A DNA stretch of 64,000 nucleotides from Polytrichum commune (Eukaryota > Streptophyta > Polytrichopsida > Polytrichales > Polytrichaceae), in assembly GCA_950295325.1 (NCBI GenBank), contig OX485806.1, positions 49,533,169-49,597,168 of the forward strand, in the 5' to 3' direction. The notes under the pieces were generated by a model. It was not told the origin of the DNA and did no database searches. It saw only the letters and a program-made list of their open reading frames with translations. Positions 1-9,800 of this stretch are shown here, in pieces; the first letter of the stretch is position 1; each line of letters starts with the position of its first letter. The position numbers and the translations under genes were made by a program.

Positions 1-380
1 AGGCAAACGATAGTAGTGATGCCACAGGGTCTCAAGAAAATGCCTACACCTGAAATGTGGCCCACAATTCAGAAGGGCGATTTTGGCTCATAGACGGCCA
101 GCACAGCGTGGAGGCATCCAAGAAAATCCAACTCATGAATGAGTGGGATGATCCGAACAATCAGAAGGAAAAACTGAAGGTTTGGAAGGCACTAGTGGTG
201 TGGTCTGACGACGAGACCAAGCTCAGCGACATCTCCCGGTACTTCAATATGGGAAATAAGAAGAGGGCCTACCAAGCTTCCTGGATAAGGAATATCATGG
301 CCTCGCGGGAGGTGTGGGAGTTCTATGGTAGGCCTCCCAAGGAGAGGGAGAATGCAAAGGACAAGAATCCCAAATGGGAG
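1..380 (+). CDS. ParB/DGQHR-like + DNA-MTase-like gene, copy 1, N-domain exon (5' end outside window)
   Basis: This exon holds the end of a ParB-like domain. Its key motif is WLIDGQHSVEASKKI, which resembles the DGxHR signature of the ParB/Srx and DGQHR (DndB-type) families. A helical stretch with FNMGNKKR and REVWEFYG follows. The exon ends at KWE with a good donor (GTGAGT at 381), phase 0. The first 84 bases read in frame 1, and the motif reads in frame 3. Comparison with copy 2 (minus strand, 55.2 kb) shows that one T is missing from the T run at 81-84, so this copy carries a single-base frameshift just before the Trp of the motif. The family assignment is an inference from the motif and from the homologous longer exon of copy 2. 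No catalytic role can be read from this part. Confidence 0.6.
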
Positions 381-389
381 GTGAGTATT

Positions 390-547
390 GTTTAGGTCGA
401 CCGACCCAAACTCCTGATGCAGCCTTGTTTATTTAGTTTGGGTCGACCGACCCAAACTCCTGATGCAGCTAGTTTATTTAGTTTGGGTCGACCGACCCAA
501 ACTCCTGATGCAGCTAATTTATTTAGTTTGGGTCGATCGACCCAAAC
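390..547. repeat. Four tandem copies of a 22-bp palindrome in intron 1
   Basis: Copies lie at 390-411, 436-457, 481-502 and 526-547, with a period of about 45 bp. Three have the centre CGACCG and the last has the perfect palindrome TTTGGGTCGATCGACCCAAA; the first copy has TTTAGG in its left arm. They fill most of the 256-bp intron between donor 381 and acceptor 637. The same palindrome recurs only around this gene family in the window. Confidence 0.95.
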
Positions 548-637
548 TGTTGTTGCAGATGTTGGTCATGATATGGGTTGGAAATCACATGTACATATCT
601 AACACGCATTCAAATGTTCTGTTTTGTGGACGTGCAG

Positions 638-1969
638 GATTTCAAATACCAAATGATCAACAAATTCTCCTCCATTGATAATTCGAGCCACAAGCAGAAT
701 AAATACAGCGACCTCAAGGGGGAGATTTACTTGATTATAGCATCTGACTCAGTTTGGAGGAAGTGGAAAACCGTGTTTGAAAAGCACGAGACGGGGGATT
801 TGATCGACCCCGACAATGGCATTTTCTTCAGCCAAACCTCGCGCTTCAAGCAGATGAAGCCTCTCGTGAGAGAGTTCTTTAGAACTCTTCAAGGGCTGTC
901 AGAGACGGAGGTGGAGAAGGCGGCATCTCACATCCTGCACGTGGCACCCACGGCGAAGAGGTGTTGGGTGCACCCAAAGATTGTCTTCCAAAAGCCCAAA
1001 TCCTTCGTTCCTTCATGCTACACCATGAAGGAATGGACGGATAACAGGAAAAAGAAGACGACTATCGTGCAGGAGCTGCATAAACTAGTGCCAGAGAGGA
1101 ATATTGTCGTGGACGGCGAGGTCCATGAGGCTAACTGGAGAGCATTCAAAGCTGAATATAAGTTCACCAGTGCCTCCATGGCGGCTCTAATAAGGGAAGC
1201 GGGGGACGACTTCTTGCGGGCCAAGATGGTGAAGGGTGGGAAGAACCGGGCGCTTCCGGATCACACAGCGCGTGCGTTCTCGAACTTCATCAAGGAGAAG
1301 AAGATTGTCCAGTTTGAAGGGGAAGCGTACTTCAACCTTGTCACCGCCGACCCGTTGAAAATTCAGGGCTGGCCAGGTCAAGACGCCAGAATGGCGATAA
1401 GAACGAAAGCAAGGGACCGCTTTCCTTTTGGGATGATTGATTTCAGGAATATTCCTGGAAGCTCATTTGAGGGCACGATGAGCACCCTCTTCTATGACCC
1501 CTTCCTATCTAAGTTCGTCGATTATGCAAGCCCTAAGTTCAGGGAGGTAGATATCTGGCTTTGGATAGTCGAGGATAGGAGGGCGGAGCAGGTGTACGAG
1601 CTTGTCCGGAAACTGCAGCCGGAGTATGCAGTCTCCAAGTCTCACTACATCGCCGCACCGGCGGAGGGAGCTTACATGACGTTGAGGGACAAGAAGACCA
1701 AGTTCGTCAACGTCTTGTGTTTGTACTTCGTGTACAAAGCGGAGTTGCTGAAGGTGCCGAACCACCCTATATCCCGGATGGACAAACTCTTCCAAGTTCC
1801 AGAAGGGTTGGGTGTCAACAAGTGCCTCTACGACGAGGCTAAATACGCGAACTATCCTTTAGATGAGCTGCGGATGGAATTTTACGTGAGAATGATGAGG
1901 ACGCTGACGAGGAGAGGGGATTGCATCTTCAACGTCTTCGGAGGCTCTAAACCTATCTATGCTGCCATG
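638..1969 (+). CDS. ParB/DNA-MTase-like gene, copy 1, methyltransferase-domain exon
   Basis: The exon is open for 1332 nt (444 codons), phase 0 at both ends, between acceptor GTGCAG (to 637) and donor GTAAGC (1970). It carries the permuted methyltransferase-like part. A degenerate motif IV candidate (FGMIDFRNIP, about 1425-1455) is followed by a hydrophobic strand (VDIWLWIVEDRR). Near the end lies a clear motif I region, GDCIFNVFGGSKPIYAA, followed by M. The next exon continues with MSGLSIYSYIED, so the intron falls inside motif I. This order (IV before I) is the beta-class arrangement known from N6A/N4C methyltransferases. The canonical DPPY is not present, so activity is doubtful. Copy 2 has the same exon with the same length. 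Confidence 0.65.
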
Positions 1970-1997
1970 GTAAGCGACTTTCTATAACTCGTGCGCA

Positions 1998-2163
1998 GTT
2001 TGGGTCGATCGACCCAAACTAGGCTCTGTGTTGGTTTGGGTCGATCGACCCAAACTAGGCTCTTTGTTGGTTTGGGTCGATCGACCCAAACTAGTCTCTT
2101 TGTTGGTTTGGGTCGATCGACCCAAACTAGGCTCTTTGTTGGTTTGGGTCGATCGACCCAAAC
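1998..2163. repeat. Five perfect TTTGGGTCGATCGACCCAAA palindromes in intron 2
   Basis: Five near-identical 36-bp units, each a perfect 22-bp palindrome plus a 14-bp spacer (such as TAGGCTCTTTGTTG), occupy most of the intron between donor 1970 and acceptor 2233. The centre is always CGATCG here, unlike intron 1, which suggests local homogenisation or recent amplification. Each unit could form a hairpin in the pre-mRNA. Confidence 0.97.
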
Positions 2164-2233
2164 TACACATTGTACTTGGTCTTGTTTATGTCCCTCGCCT
2201 AATTCTAATGTCTATATAACTTGGATTGTGTAG

Positions 2234-3730
2234 ATGTCGGGGCTGAGTATATACTCCTACATAGAGGATGGCGATCTGCCATTTTACAGGACGCAGAGAT
2301 CGTTGGCGAAGAAGATGGACATCCTCGATTGGATCCCGGGTAGCTACGTCGACGAGGTTGTTCAGGGGGGCGAAAACCCTCTTGATAGGGTGAGGCGGAT
2401 CAACCCGGAAGAAATGGCCATGAGGGCCACAACCCAAGAACCCGAACCTCTTGTCGGGTTGCATCCGGGCAATCCGTCCCGCACAGAAGGTGGCGATGTC
2501 GAGGAGGAGGAGGAAGAAGAGGAGCACGAGGAGGCGGAGAAGGAAGGCGACGTGGAGGAAGGGGCAACGGGCTTCACGCAAGAATCCGAAGCCCCTCAAC
2601 GGAAGAAGGCGATGCGGGCGGCAACCCCGCAGAGTAAGCTCGTGCCCGTCCTGACGGTGGACGATGCACGGGACATGTACTCCAGGGACGCGACCGCCAC
2701 GTTCAGGGAGAGGAGGAAGATGAAGGGGAAGAAGCTGTATGGCGACTACTCCGTGGAGGAGACCATTGCCATAAGCAGCGAGGACGACGATGACATTGAG
2801 CTCGCCAAACGGCTAAGATCAGATCCCCCGTCCCCAACAGCGTTCGCTGGCATGGTTAGGGTGAAGCCCGAGGTCCTGACTGTGGAGGAGGCGAACGAGA
2901 AGATGAGGAGGGACGAGGAGCAGCGAGTCCGCCTGCAGAAGGCTGCCGCGGAAGAACCCTCAATGCGGAACGAGGTAGCAGAGCTAAGGGCTCTCCTGTT
3001 GGAGCAGGAACGACAGAGGGCGATGGCCCAACCTCCGTCCCACGCCGAATTGATATCACAAGTGATACAAGGAATGTGGGCGCAAGGTTTGGTGGTGGCT
3101 CCCTCCAGCTCCTTCCCGCACTTGCCCCCCGGCTTCCCTCCGCAGAGCATCCCTCAGCAGCCTGTGCCGCAATCGTCTTTCAGCTTCCAGCACTTGATTC
3201 GGCCCCACCAAGTTCCGTACGCGCCGGTCCAGCAAGTGGATGACCCCAACATCTGGCGCGTCTCTGGAGCCTCCTCCCCTTTGGGCCCTCCACCAATTCG
3301 GCCCCCGATAGTCATAGCGCCCCCTCACCAATCGGACGACCCCAGGATGTTTGGGTCGACCGACCCAAACCCACCATCCACTGGAGTGTCCGAAGGGCCC
3401 TCTCCAGATGCAGGACAGTTTGGGTCGCCCGACCCAAACCCCGTTGCAGCGCAGTCCTCCCTTGACCAACATGGGTGTCAACTAGACACGGCCATGCTAG
3501 ATGTTGAAGGCTTGCAAGGGCCTGGTGATACCTCTACTCCTAACCAAATCGATGAACCCATGCATGATGCAAATGCGGAGATTGGTTTAGGACAAGGGCC
3601 TGATGCCGATCGTTTGCAGGAGAAGGTTCCTGACGTCGTCGGAGAAGGCGGTGGCGAGAGAGGCGGGGCAGCGGGGACGGTAGAGGCTTCCACATCGTCG
3701 AGACATGACCAGGGCGAGGTAATACACTGA
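2234..3730 (+). CDS. ParB/DNA-MTase-like gene, copy 1, C-terminal exon
   Basis: The exon starts after acceptor TGTGTAG. Its first residues (MSGLSIYSYIEDGD) complete the methyltransferase motif I region begun in the previous exon. Next come a conserved block (AKKMDILDWIPGSYVDE), a run of Glu codons, a basic/acidic region with a coiled-coil-like stretch (about 2870-3030), and a Pro/Gln-rich tail. Two copies of the palindrome (3349-3370 and 3418-3439) lie inside the reading frame and are translated as FGSTDPN and FGSPDPN. The frame stops at 3728-3730. A GTAATA donor at 3718, followed by another palindrome as in the other introns, suggests the true exon may end at 3717. Copy 2 shares this exon up to about base 3040. 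Confidence 0.6.
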   Translation: MSGLSIYSYIEDGDLPFYRTQRSLAKKMDILDWIPGSYVDEVVQGGENPLDRVRRINPEEMAMRATTQEPEPLVGLHPGNPSRTEGGDVEEEEEEEEHEEAEKEGDVEEGATGFTQESEAPQRKKAMRAATPQSKLVPVLTVDDARDMYSRDATATFRERRKMKGKKLYGDYSVEETIAISSEDDDDIELAKRLRSDPPSPTAFAGMVRVKPEVLTVEEANEKMRRDEEQRVRLQKAAAEEPSMRNEVAELRALLLEQERQRAMAQPPSHAELISQVIQGMWAQGLVVAPSSSFPHLPPGFPPQSIPQQPVPQSSFSFQHLIRPHQVPYAPVQQVDDPNIWRVSGASSPLGPPPIRPPIVIAPPHQSDDPRMFGSTDPNPPSTGVSEGPSPDAGQFGSPDPNPVAAQSSLDQHGCQLDTAMLDVEGLQGPGDTSTPNQIDEPMHDANAEIGLGQGPDADRLQEKVPDVVGEGGGERGGAAGTVEASTSSRHDQGEVIH

Positions 3731-3740
3731 GCCCTCCCCA

Positions 3741-3762
3741 GTTTGGGTCGACCGACCCAAAC
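3741..3762. repeat. Single intergenic/intronic copy of the 22-bp palindrome
   Basis: One copy with centre CGACCG lies 23 bp after a possible donor at 3718, the same relation seen in introns 1 and 2. The 227 bp from here to the gypsy element (3763-3989) are C-rich, with no recognisable gene apart from a possible acceptor TTGTAG followed by ATGTAG near 3945. Confidence 0.85.
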
Positions 3763-3989
3763 TTGCTGGGTCATTGTCTTGTTGGCGTGGTCGTGTCCCC
3801 CTTGCTAGGAGGAAATGCACACCCCCTGCCCCCCATGCTCTACACTTGCTCCCCCTCCCCCCAATGTGCCCCCCCGCGATCCCCTTCGTCTCACCTGCAC
3901 TCGACTATGCTCGACCTTGGCGGCGCGCAACCAATTTTGTAGATGTAGAATTAGGATAGTGTGAATGCCCTCGTTCACCGCGGTCCCCC

Positions 3990-6794
3990 TGTGAGGCCAA
4001 ACCCCCCACCCTTAAGCGTCCGTAGTCCGAGTAGTGGGTTTGGGCTCACATTCCTCCGCGGTATTGGATTTGGACTTGGATGAGTCCATAGTGCAAGGTT
4101 CACCCTTCAAGTGGTCTTGGATTTAACTAGAATTTCACTTTTAACAACTCAATGTACGATTTCAATACGTATGTGGAGAATGCACAAGTTAACTATGTTA
4201 TTTTAACCTCCTTATGCTCGGGTGCTATTTTGTCTTTGTTTGCTTCTAACGTCCATCCGGCTGCTTTAGCTACACAAGCCCTTAAGGATATCCCTCTCCT
4301 AAATGGAGTCCGTGCCGTTGACTCTATACTACCACTTGAACTATCACTTGTGTATTCCGTATCGCTACTATAAGAGGTCTCACTTGGTGTCTCCATACCG
4401 TACATAAGCCTTTAAGTATTAAGAAATACTTATGTGACTTATGTCAATCTCTCCCTCGCACCTTTGGTCTTTGCTTCCTTTGTCTTGCCATCGCGAGAGT
4501 GCTCCACATTCTCCATTAAGTTGTGCACGTGGTTTATTTTTAAAGAGAGGATGCAAGTGTAAAAAAAAACACTATTCTCTATAGTCAATCTCAAATACAT
4601 TTACTTGTGAAAGCCACACATAACACTAACTAGCATAATGTAACTAACTACTTGTCTATGAGCTAATTAGGTAGGCTATCTACTAAGCTCCTTCATGAAC
4701 CCATCTCTTTACTTTCTAATTACATAAACCTAGCTCCTTCATAAACCCAGCTCCTTCATAAACCCAGCTTCTTAGCTTCTAACTAAACAAACCCAGCTCC
4801 TTCATAAACCCAGCTCCTTCATGAACCCAGCTCCTTAGCTTCTAACTAAACAAACCCAGGTCCTTCTGTGAGGCCAAACCCCCCACCCTTAAGCGTCCGT
4901 AGTCCGAGTAGTGGGTTTGGGCTCACATTCCTCCGCGGTATTGGATTTGGACTTGGATGAGTCCATAGTACAAGGTTCACCCTTCAAGTGGTCTTGGATT
5001 TAACTTTGGTCTTTGCTTCCTTTGTCTTGCCATCGCGAGAGTGCTCCACATTCTCCATTAAGTTGTGCACGTGGTTTATTTTTAAAGAGAGGATGCAAGT
5101 GTTAAAAAAAAACACTATTCTCTATAGTCAATCTCAAATACATTTACTTGTGAAAGCCACACATAACACTAACTAGCATAATGTAACTAACTACTTGTCT
5201 ATGAGCTAATTAGGTAGGCTATCTACTAAGCTCCTTCATGAACCCATCTCTTTACTTTCTAATTACATAAACCTAGCTCCTTCATAAACCCAGCTCCTTC
5301 ATAAACCCAGCTTCTTAGCTTCTAACTAAACAAACCCAGCTCCTTCATAAACCCAACTCCTTCATGAACCCAGCTCCTTAGCTTCTAACTAAACAAACCC
5401 AGGTCCTTCATAAACCCAGCTCTTTACTTTCTAACTAAACAAACCCAGCTCCTTCATAAACCCAGCTCCTTACTTCTAACTAAATAAACCCAGCTCCTTA
5501 CTTCTAATTAAATAAACCCAGCTCCTTCATAAACCCAGCTCCTTAGCTGCGGCTACTTCTAACTAAGTTTCTCCACCCTCAACCACAAAAACCAGAAAAT
5601 GAACAAAAGAGAGCTTCTCCAAGGCCTCCCCCTAATTCACCTACCTAATTCCACTAATCCCACTAAGTCCCCTACCTAATTCCACATTTTTTCCCGAGCT
5701 CTAAGAGCTCAACTTCCTAGAGAAGAGAGGGAGAGAGAGAATTTCCTAACTTCACTAAGACTAACTAATCCACACAAGTATATTTTTGCACTCATCACAA
5801 CATCAAGTGCTCAACTCTTAAACATGGAACTTGCAACCACGTGTATTCAAAACATGAACTTTAAGTACCACAAATTGGAATCATGAATTAACTTTAAAAT
5901 CCTTCACGTCAACACTAATTCTACCAAGAGGTCAAGCCCTCTTCAAGGCTAACAAGCCTTGGCTCTCAAACTAAAAACTAAGCACACACATGTGCTCCAA
6001 TATGGCTTCCCACACCCACACTTATAACTCGTGGGGTGCCTTGGAGCACAAAGGAAAGAGAGGATGAGTGAGGGAAGAATGAGGGATTATATAGTAAGCT
6101 TGAGGGGGTGAGCACCCTCAAGGCTCACGATAAGCCCTTGAGATTTCCTCCTACTTAGTAGGCGCCAATCCTATCTTCTAAGCCTGCCTCCCTCAAATGA
6201 TCAACAAGGATCCTAATTCGAACATTTAACTAGCCTTGGCTTTCTACCTACCACACTTTACCAAACTTGGGATGCTTCAACCCAAACTTAGCCTCTTTCG
6301 CTTTCCGCCGCCATAACTTTCTCCCCTTACTTTCCCAAATCGTCGCTCGCCACTTAATTCAAACCACGATGCTTAACTCGTGATTTGATTGGTGCTTTGA
6401 GAATTTGCTTATCCTCCACCTTGCATTCTTCCTTGGGCCTTCCCCATTAAGTGGCCATGATGAGGTGGTCCACTTGTGCGCTCCATGTGATCCTCCATTC
6501 ATCCCAATTCGAATGCACTTGCCTCTTGAGTCACTTTGGTTGTCTCCATCCATTTGTACTAGCCTACTCACTAACTACTCAATCCAAGTTCTCCTTACCT
6601 ATCCTCATTCACTCAAATCCTTCCGAAGGTAAAAACACAATAACAACTCACATCCTAGCCTCTTACAACATGGTACTTCTAAGACTAACATTTCACTCTT
6701 TTTATATTTTTGTGAAGTAACATGCTACTTCAAAGTGCATCAACTAACGTTTCAAGGGTCTAAGACTAAATGTGGGCACCCTTTTGGGCTCACA
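3990..6794 (-). repeat. 3' LTR of gypsy element, with internal duplication
   Basis: The LTR is 2805 bp, longer than its partner. At 4867 the LTR start (TGTGAGGCCAAACC) appears a second time. Bases 4867-5409 duplicate the first part of the LTR but lack the segment corresponding to about 4125-4458. The LTR also contains a short tandem repeat of the type AACCCAGCTCCTTCATAA (about 4735-5545). A TATA-like ACTATATAATCC can be read on the minus strand near 6095-6105. Short ORFs in this LTR are repeated in the other LTR and are not considered genes. Confidence 0.93.
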
Positions 6795-6855
6795 TAATTG
6801 GCGACCATCGGGGGATGAATCCAAACATCTCTTGCTCCAAGGGTAAGTTGCCTAG

Positions 6856-9800
6856 TCAAGCTCGGTACTCCTTACATCTACTTCCCGATGTACGGGTAGG
6901 AAAGAGCTCACCATTCAACGTTTCCAATTGAATTGAATTATTAGGAAAGACCTCATAGACAAGGTAAGGTCCTAACCATACCGCATTGAATTTCGCCGGA
7001 AATTCAAGCTTTCGTGCGTCTTGAATCATGACCATCATTCCCGGTGTTAGGGCCCTTCTCTTATGTCGTTTGTCGAAAGTAATCTTTCTCCTTCTTTGGG
7101 TTGCCTCAATATGTTGAGCCGCCATTCTCCTCCCTTCGTCAAGTGCTTCCAAATCGGTTAGTCGATTTCGTAAGGATTGACTTTCGGTAAGTCTCGTACT
7201 CACGGCCACCCTAAGTGACTCGACTTCATATTCGATTGGTAGTGTCGCTTCAAGACCATAGACTAAGGAAAATGGTGTAGCACGCGTAGTTACCTTATAG
7301 GTTGTACGGTATGCCCAAAGTGCCGCCGTTAGTTTCGTATCCCAATCCCGCTTCGAGTCTATAACCGTCTTGCGTAGTATACTCACCAAAATTCCGTTAA
7401 CCCTTTCCGTTTGTCCATTGGTTTGTGGGTGGTAGGGAGTAGTCTTCCGGTGATCAATTTTAAATTTCTCTGTCATCTCTCGAATCAAGTCATTCAAAAA
7501 GTGAGTACCCCTATCGCTTACTAGGATCTTCGGCACCCCGAACCGCGAAATTATGTTTTCGTACATAAATGTTGCCGCGTGTTCCGCCGTGTCGGTCTTC
7601 ACCGCTTTGGCTTCCGCCCACTTGGTGAGGTACTCGGTTGCCACCACAATATATTTCATTCCTTTTGAAGATTGGGGATGGACCTCACCCACATAGTCCA
7701 TGCCCCATTTTTCGAAAGGAATTAAGGGTAATGATACATGTAAAGGCATCTCCATTCTAAGGTCGTTTCGGGCATACCGTTGGCAAGCGTCGCATTTCCT
7801 TACATAGTCATGGGCGTCCTTAAATAGTGTAGGCCAAAAGTAGCCCGCTCTAAGTATTTTTTGCCCGGTGAGTTGACCCGAGAAGTGACCGCCGCAAGCG
7901 CTATCGTGGCAAGCGATTAAAATCGCTTCAACCTCCGTTTTTGACACGCATCGTCGTAAAATACCATCGGACCCCCTTCTAAACAACCTATGGCCCACTA
8001 CAACAAATTGCCTACTATTTACCCTCACCTTCCTTCTCTCTTCTTTTGTCCACTCTTTGGGCAACTTGTGGGTTGTTAGAAATTCCACTATGCCCGCATA
8101 CCACTCCGGTGTAGAAGTGACCACAAAGAGGCTATCATCTACTAACATATCATTTACCGGATTTTTTCCTATCTCCTCCGACAACCTAGACAAGTGGTCC
8201 GCTTGTAAATGCATACGACCCGGTTTATATTCCACCGTGTAGTCGAATTCTTCTAATAACAAAACCCACCTAGCTAACCTACCACTTAACTCCGCCTTGT
8301 TAATTAGATACTTGATAGCCATGTGGTCAACAAAAAATACAACCGGGTTGCACATGAGGTAATGCCTAAACTTTTTAACGGAAAACACCATGGCTAGGCA
8401 CTCCCTCTCCGTTGTAGAGTAGTTTCTTTCGGCGGGGGTCAATTGCTTACTCGCATAAGCTATAGGTTGATCCTTCTCTTTTTCTCCCGTTGCTTGACAA
8501 AGCGCACTCCCTATTGCCACATTACTAGCATCACAATAGACGTGAAAAGGTTTACCCCAATTGGGTGGTATCAACGCCGGATAGGTGCTCAACCTATCCC
8601 GCAATTCCTCAAAGGCTTTTTGACAAGCATCCGTCCACTCGAATTTGACATCCTTTTTGAGCAAATGGGTAATGGGCACCGCTATCTTTGAAAAATTAGG
8701 AATAAGTTCCCGGTACCATCCCACATGTCCTAACAACTTAGAGATCCCCTTGGAATTGGTTGGAGTTGCCAAGTCGCTTATGGCCGCAATCTTATCCGGA
8801 TCGGGTTCTCTACCTTTCTCACTAACAACATAACCCAACAACACTCCCTTATTCACTCCCAAAAATGTCTTATCCGGGTTCAATGCTAACCTCATCTTCC
8901 TACACCTAACCAATGCCTCCCTAACACAATGTAGGTGATCATCCACATTACTTTGTGTGCTAAAATCGTCCACAAAGACGGTCATGGATTTGAACAACAA
9001 GTCGGTGAAGATATACATTACTAATCGTTGGAAAGTAGCCGGGGCATTACATAACCCAAATGGCATCACTACCCACACAAAAGTACCCCAAGGTGTAGTA
9101 AAAGCCGTTTTATGGATATCTTGGAGGGCTATGGAAATTTGATTATAACCCGCATACCCATCCATAAAGGTATATCGCGAATGACCTCCAACCTCCTCAA
9201 GCAACAAGGTGATAAAAGGTAAGGGGAAGTGATCCTTTTGTGTGCACGAATTCAATTTCCTATAGTCGACACAAACCCTTAATTTCCCATTTTTTTTCTT
9301 TACTAAGACCATAGGAGAAACCCAATCCGTGATTTCCACCGGCTTGATAAACCCGGCCTTCAATAACCTTTCCAATTCCGCTTTCACCAACAATTGCAAT
9401 TGAGGATTCATCCTCCTCTCCTTTTGTCTAATTGGCCTCGCCCCCGGAATTAAAGGAATCCGGTGCTCTACCATTTCCCTAGGAATTCCCTTAAGCTCAT
9501 CGTAGGACCATGCAAAAGTATCACTAAACTCATCCACCAAATTGCTATACTCCCTAACCTCTTTCTCCCCCAATTTGGAGCCCATCTTCATTTGTCGGGT
9601 TTTTCCATTCTTTAATTTCACATCCACGTACCGCCAATCCGCTTCCGACACATGTGTTTGTTCCTCTTTGTTCCGATACCAATCGGAAGGCACATTGGGG
9701 TAATCTTTCACATCTTGACCTACAACTATCCCCGTAGACGTGGTCTTGAAATGTAAAGGCTCCTCCAATTTCGATGACTCAATAATCACATCCTCCTCTT

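Noticed and set aside
390-2163. CRISPR-like regular repeats
   Set aside because: The repeats are palindromes with near-identical spacers in eukaryotic introns, and there are no cas genes.
3056-3481. Minus-strand frame of 141 codons
   Set aside because: It is the shadow of exon 3 of copy 1, with the palindromes read on the other strand.
4152-4405. Short frames present in both LTRs
   Set aside because: They are duplicated only because the LTR is duplicated; no motif or start context supports a gene.
6799-6816. Evidence that the gypsy element is on the plus strand
   Set aside because: A PBS-like sequence lies here, but the intact gag-pol frame is on the minus strand and fixes the orientation.
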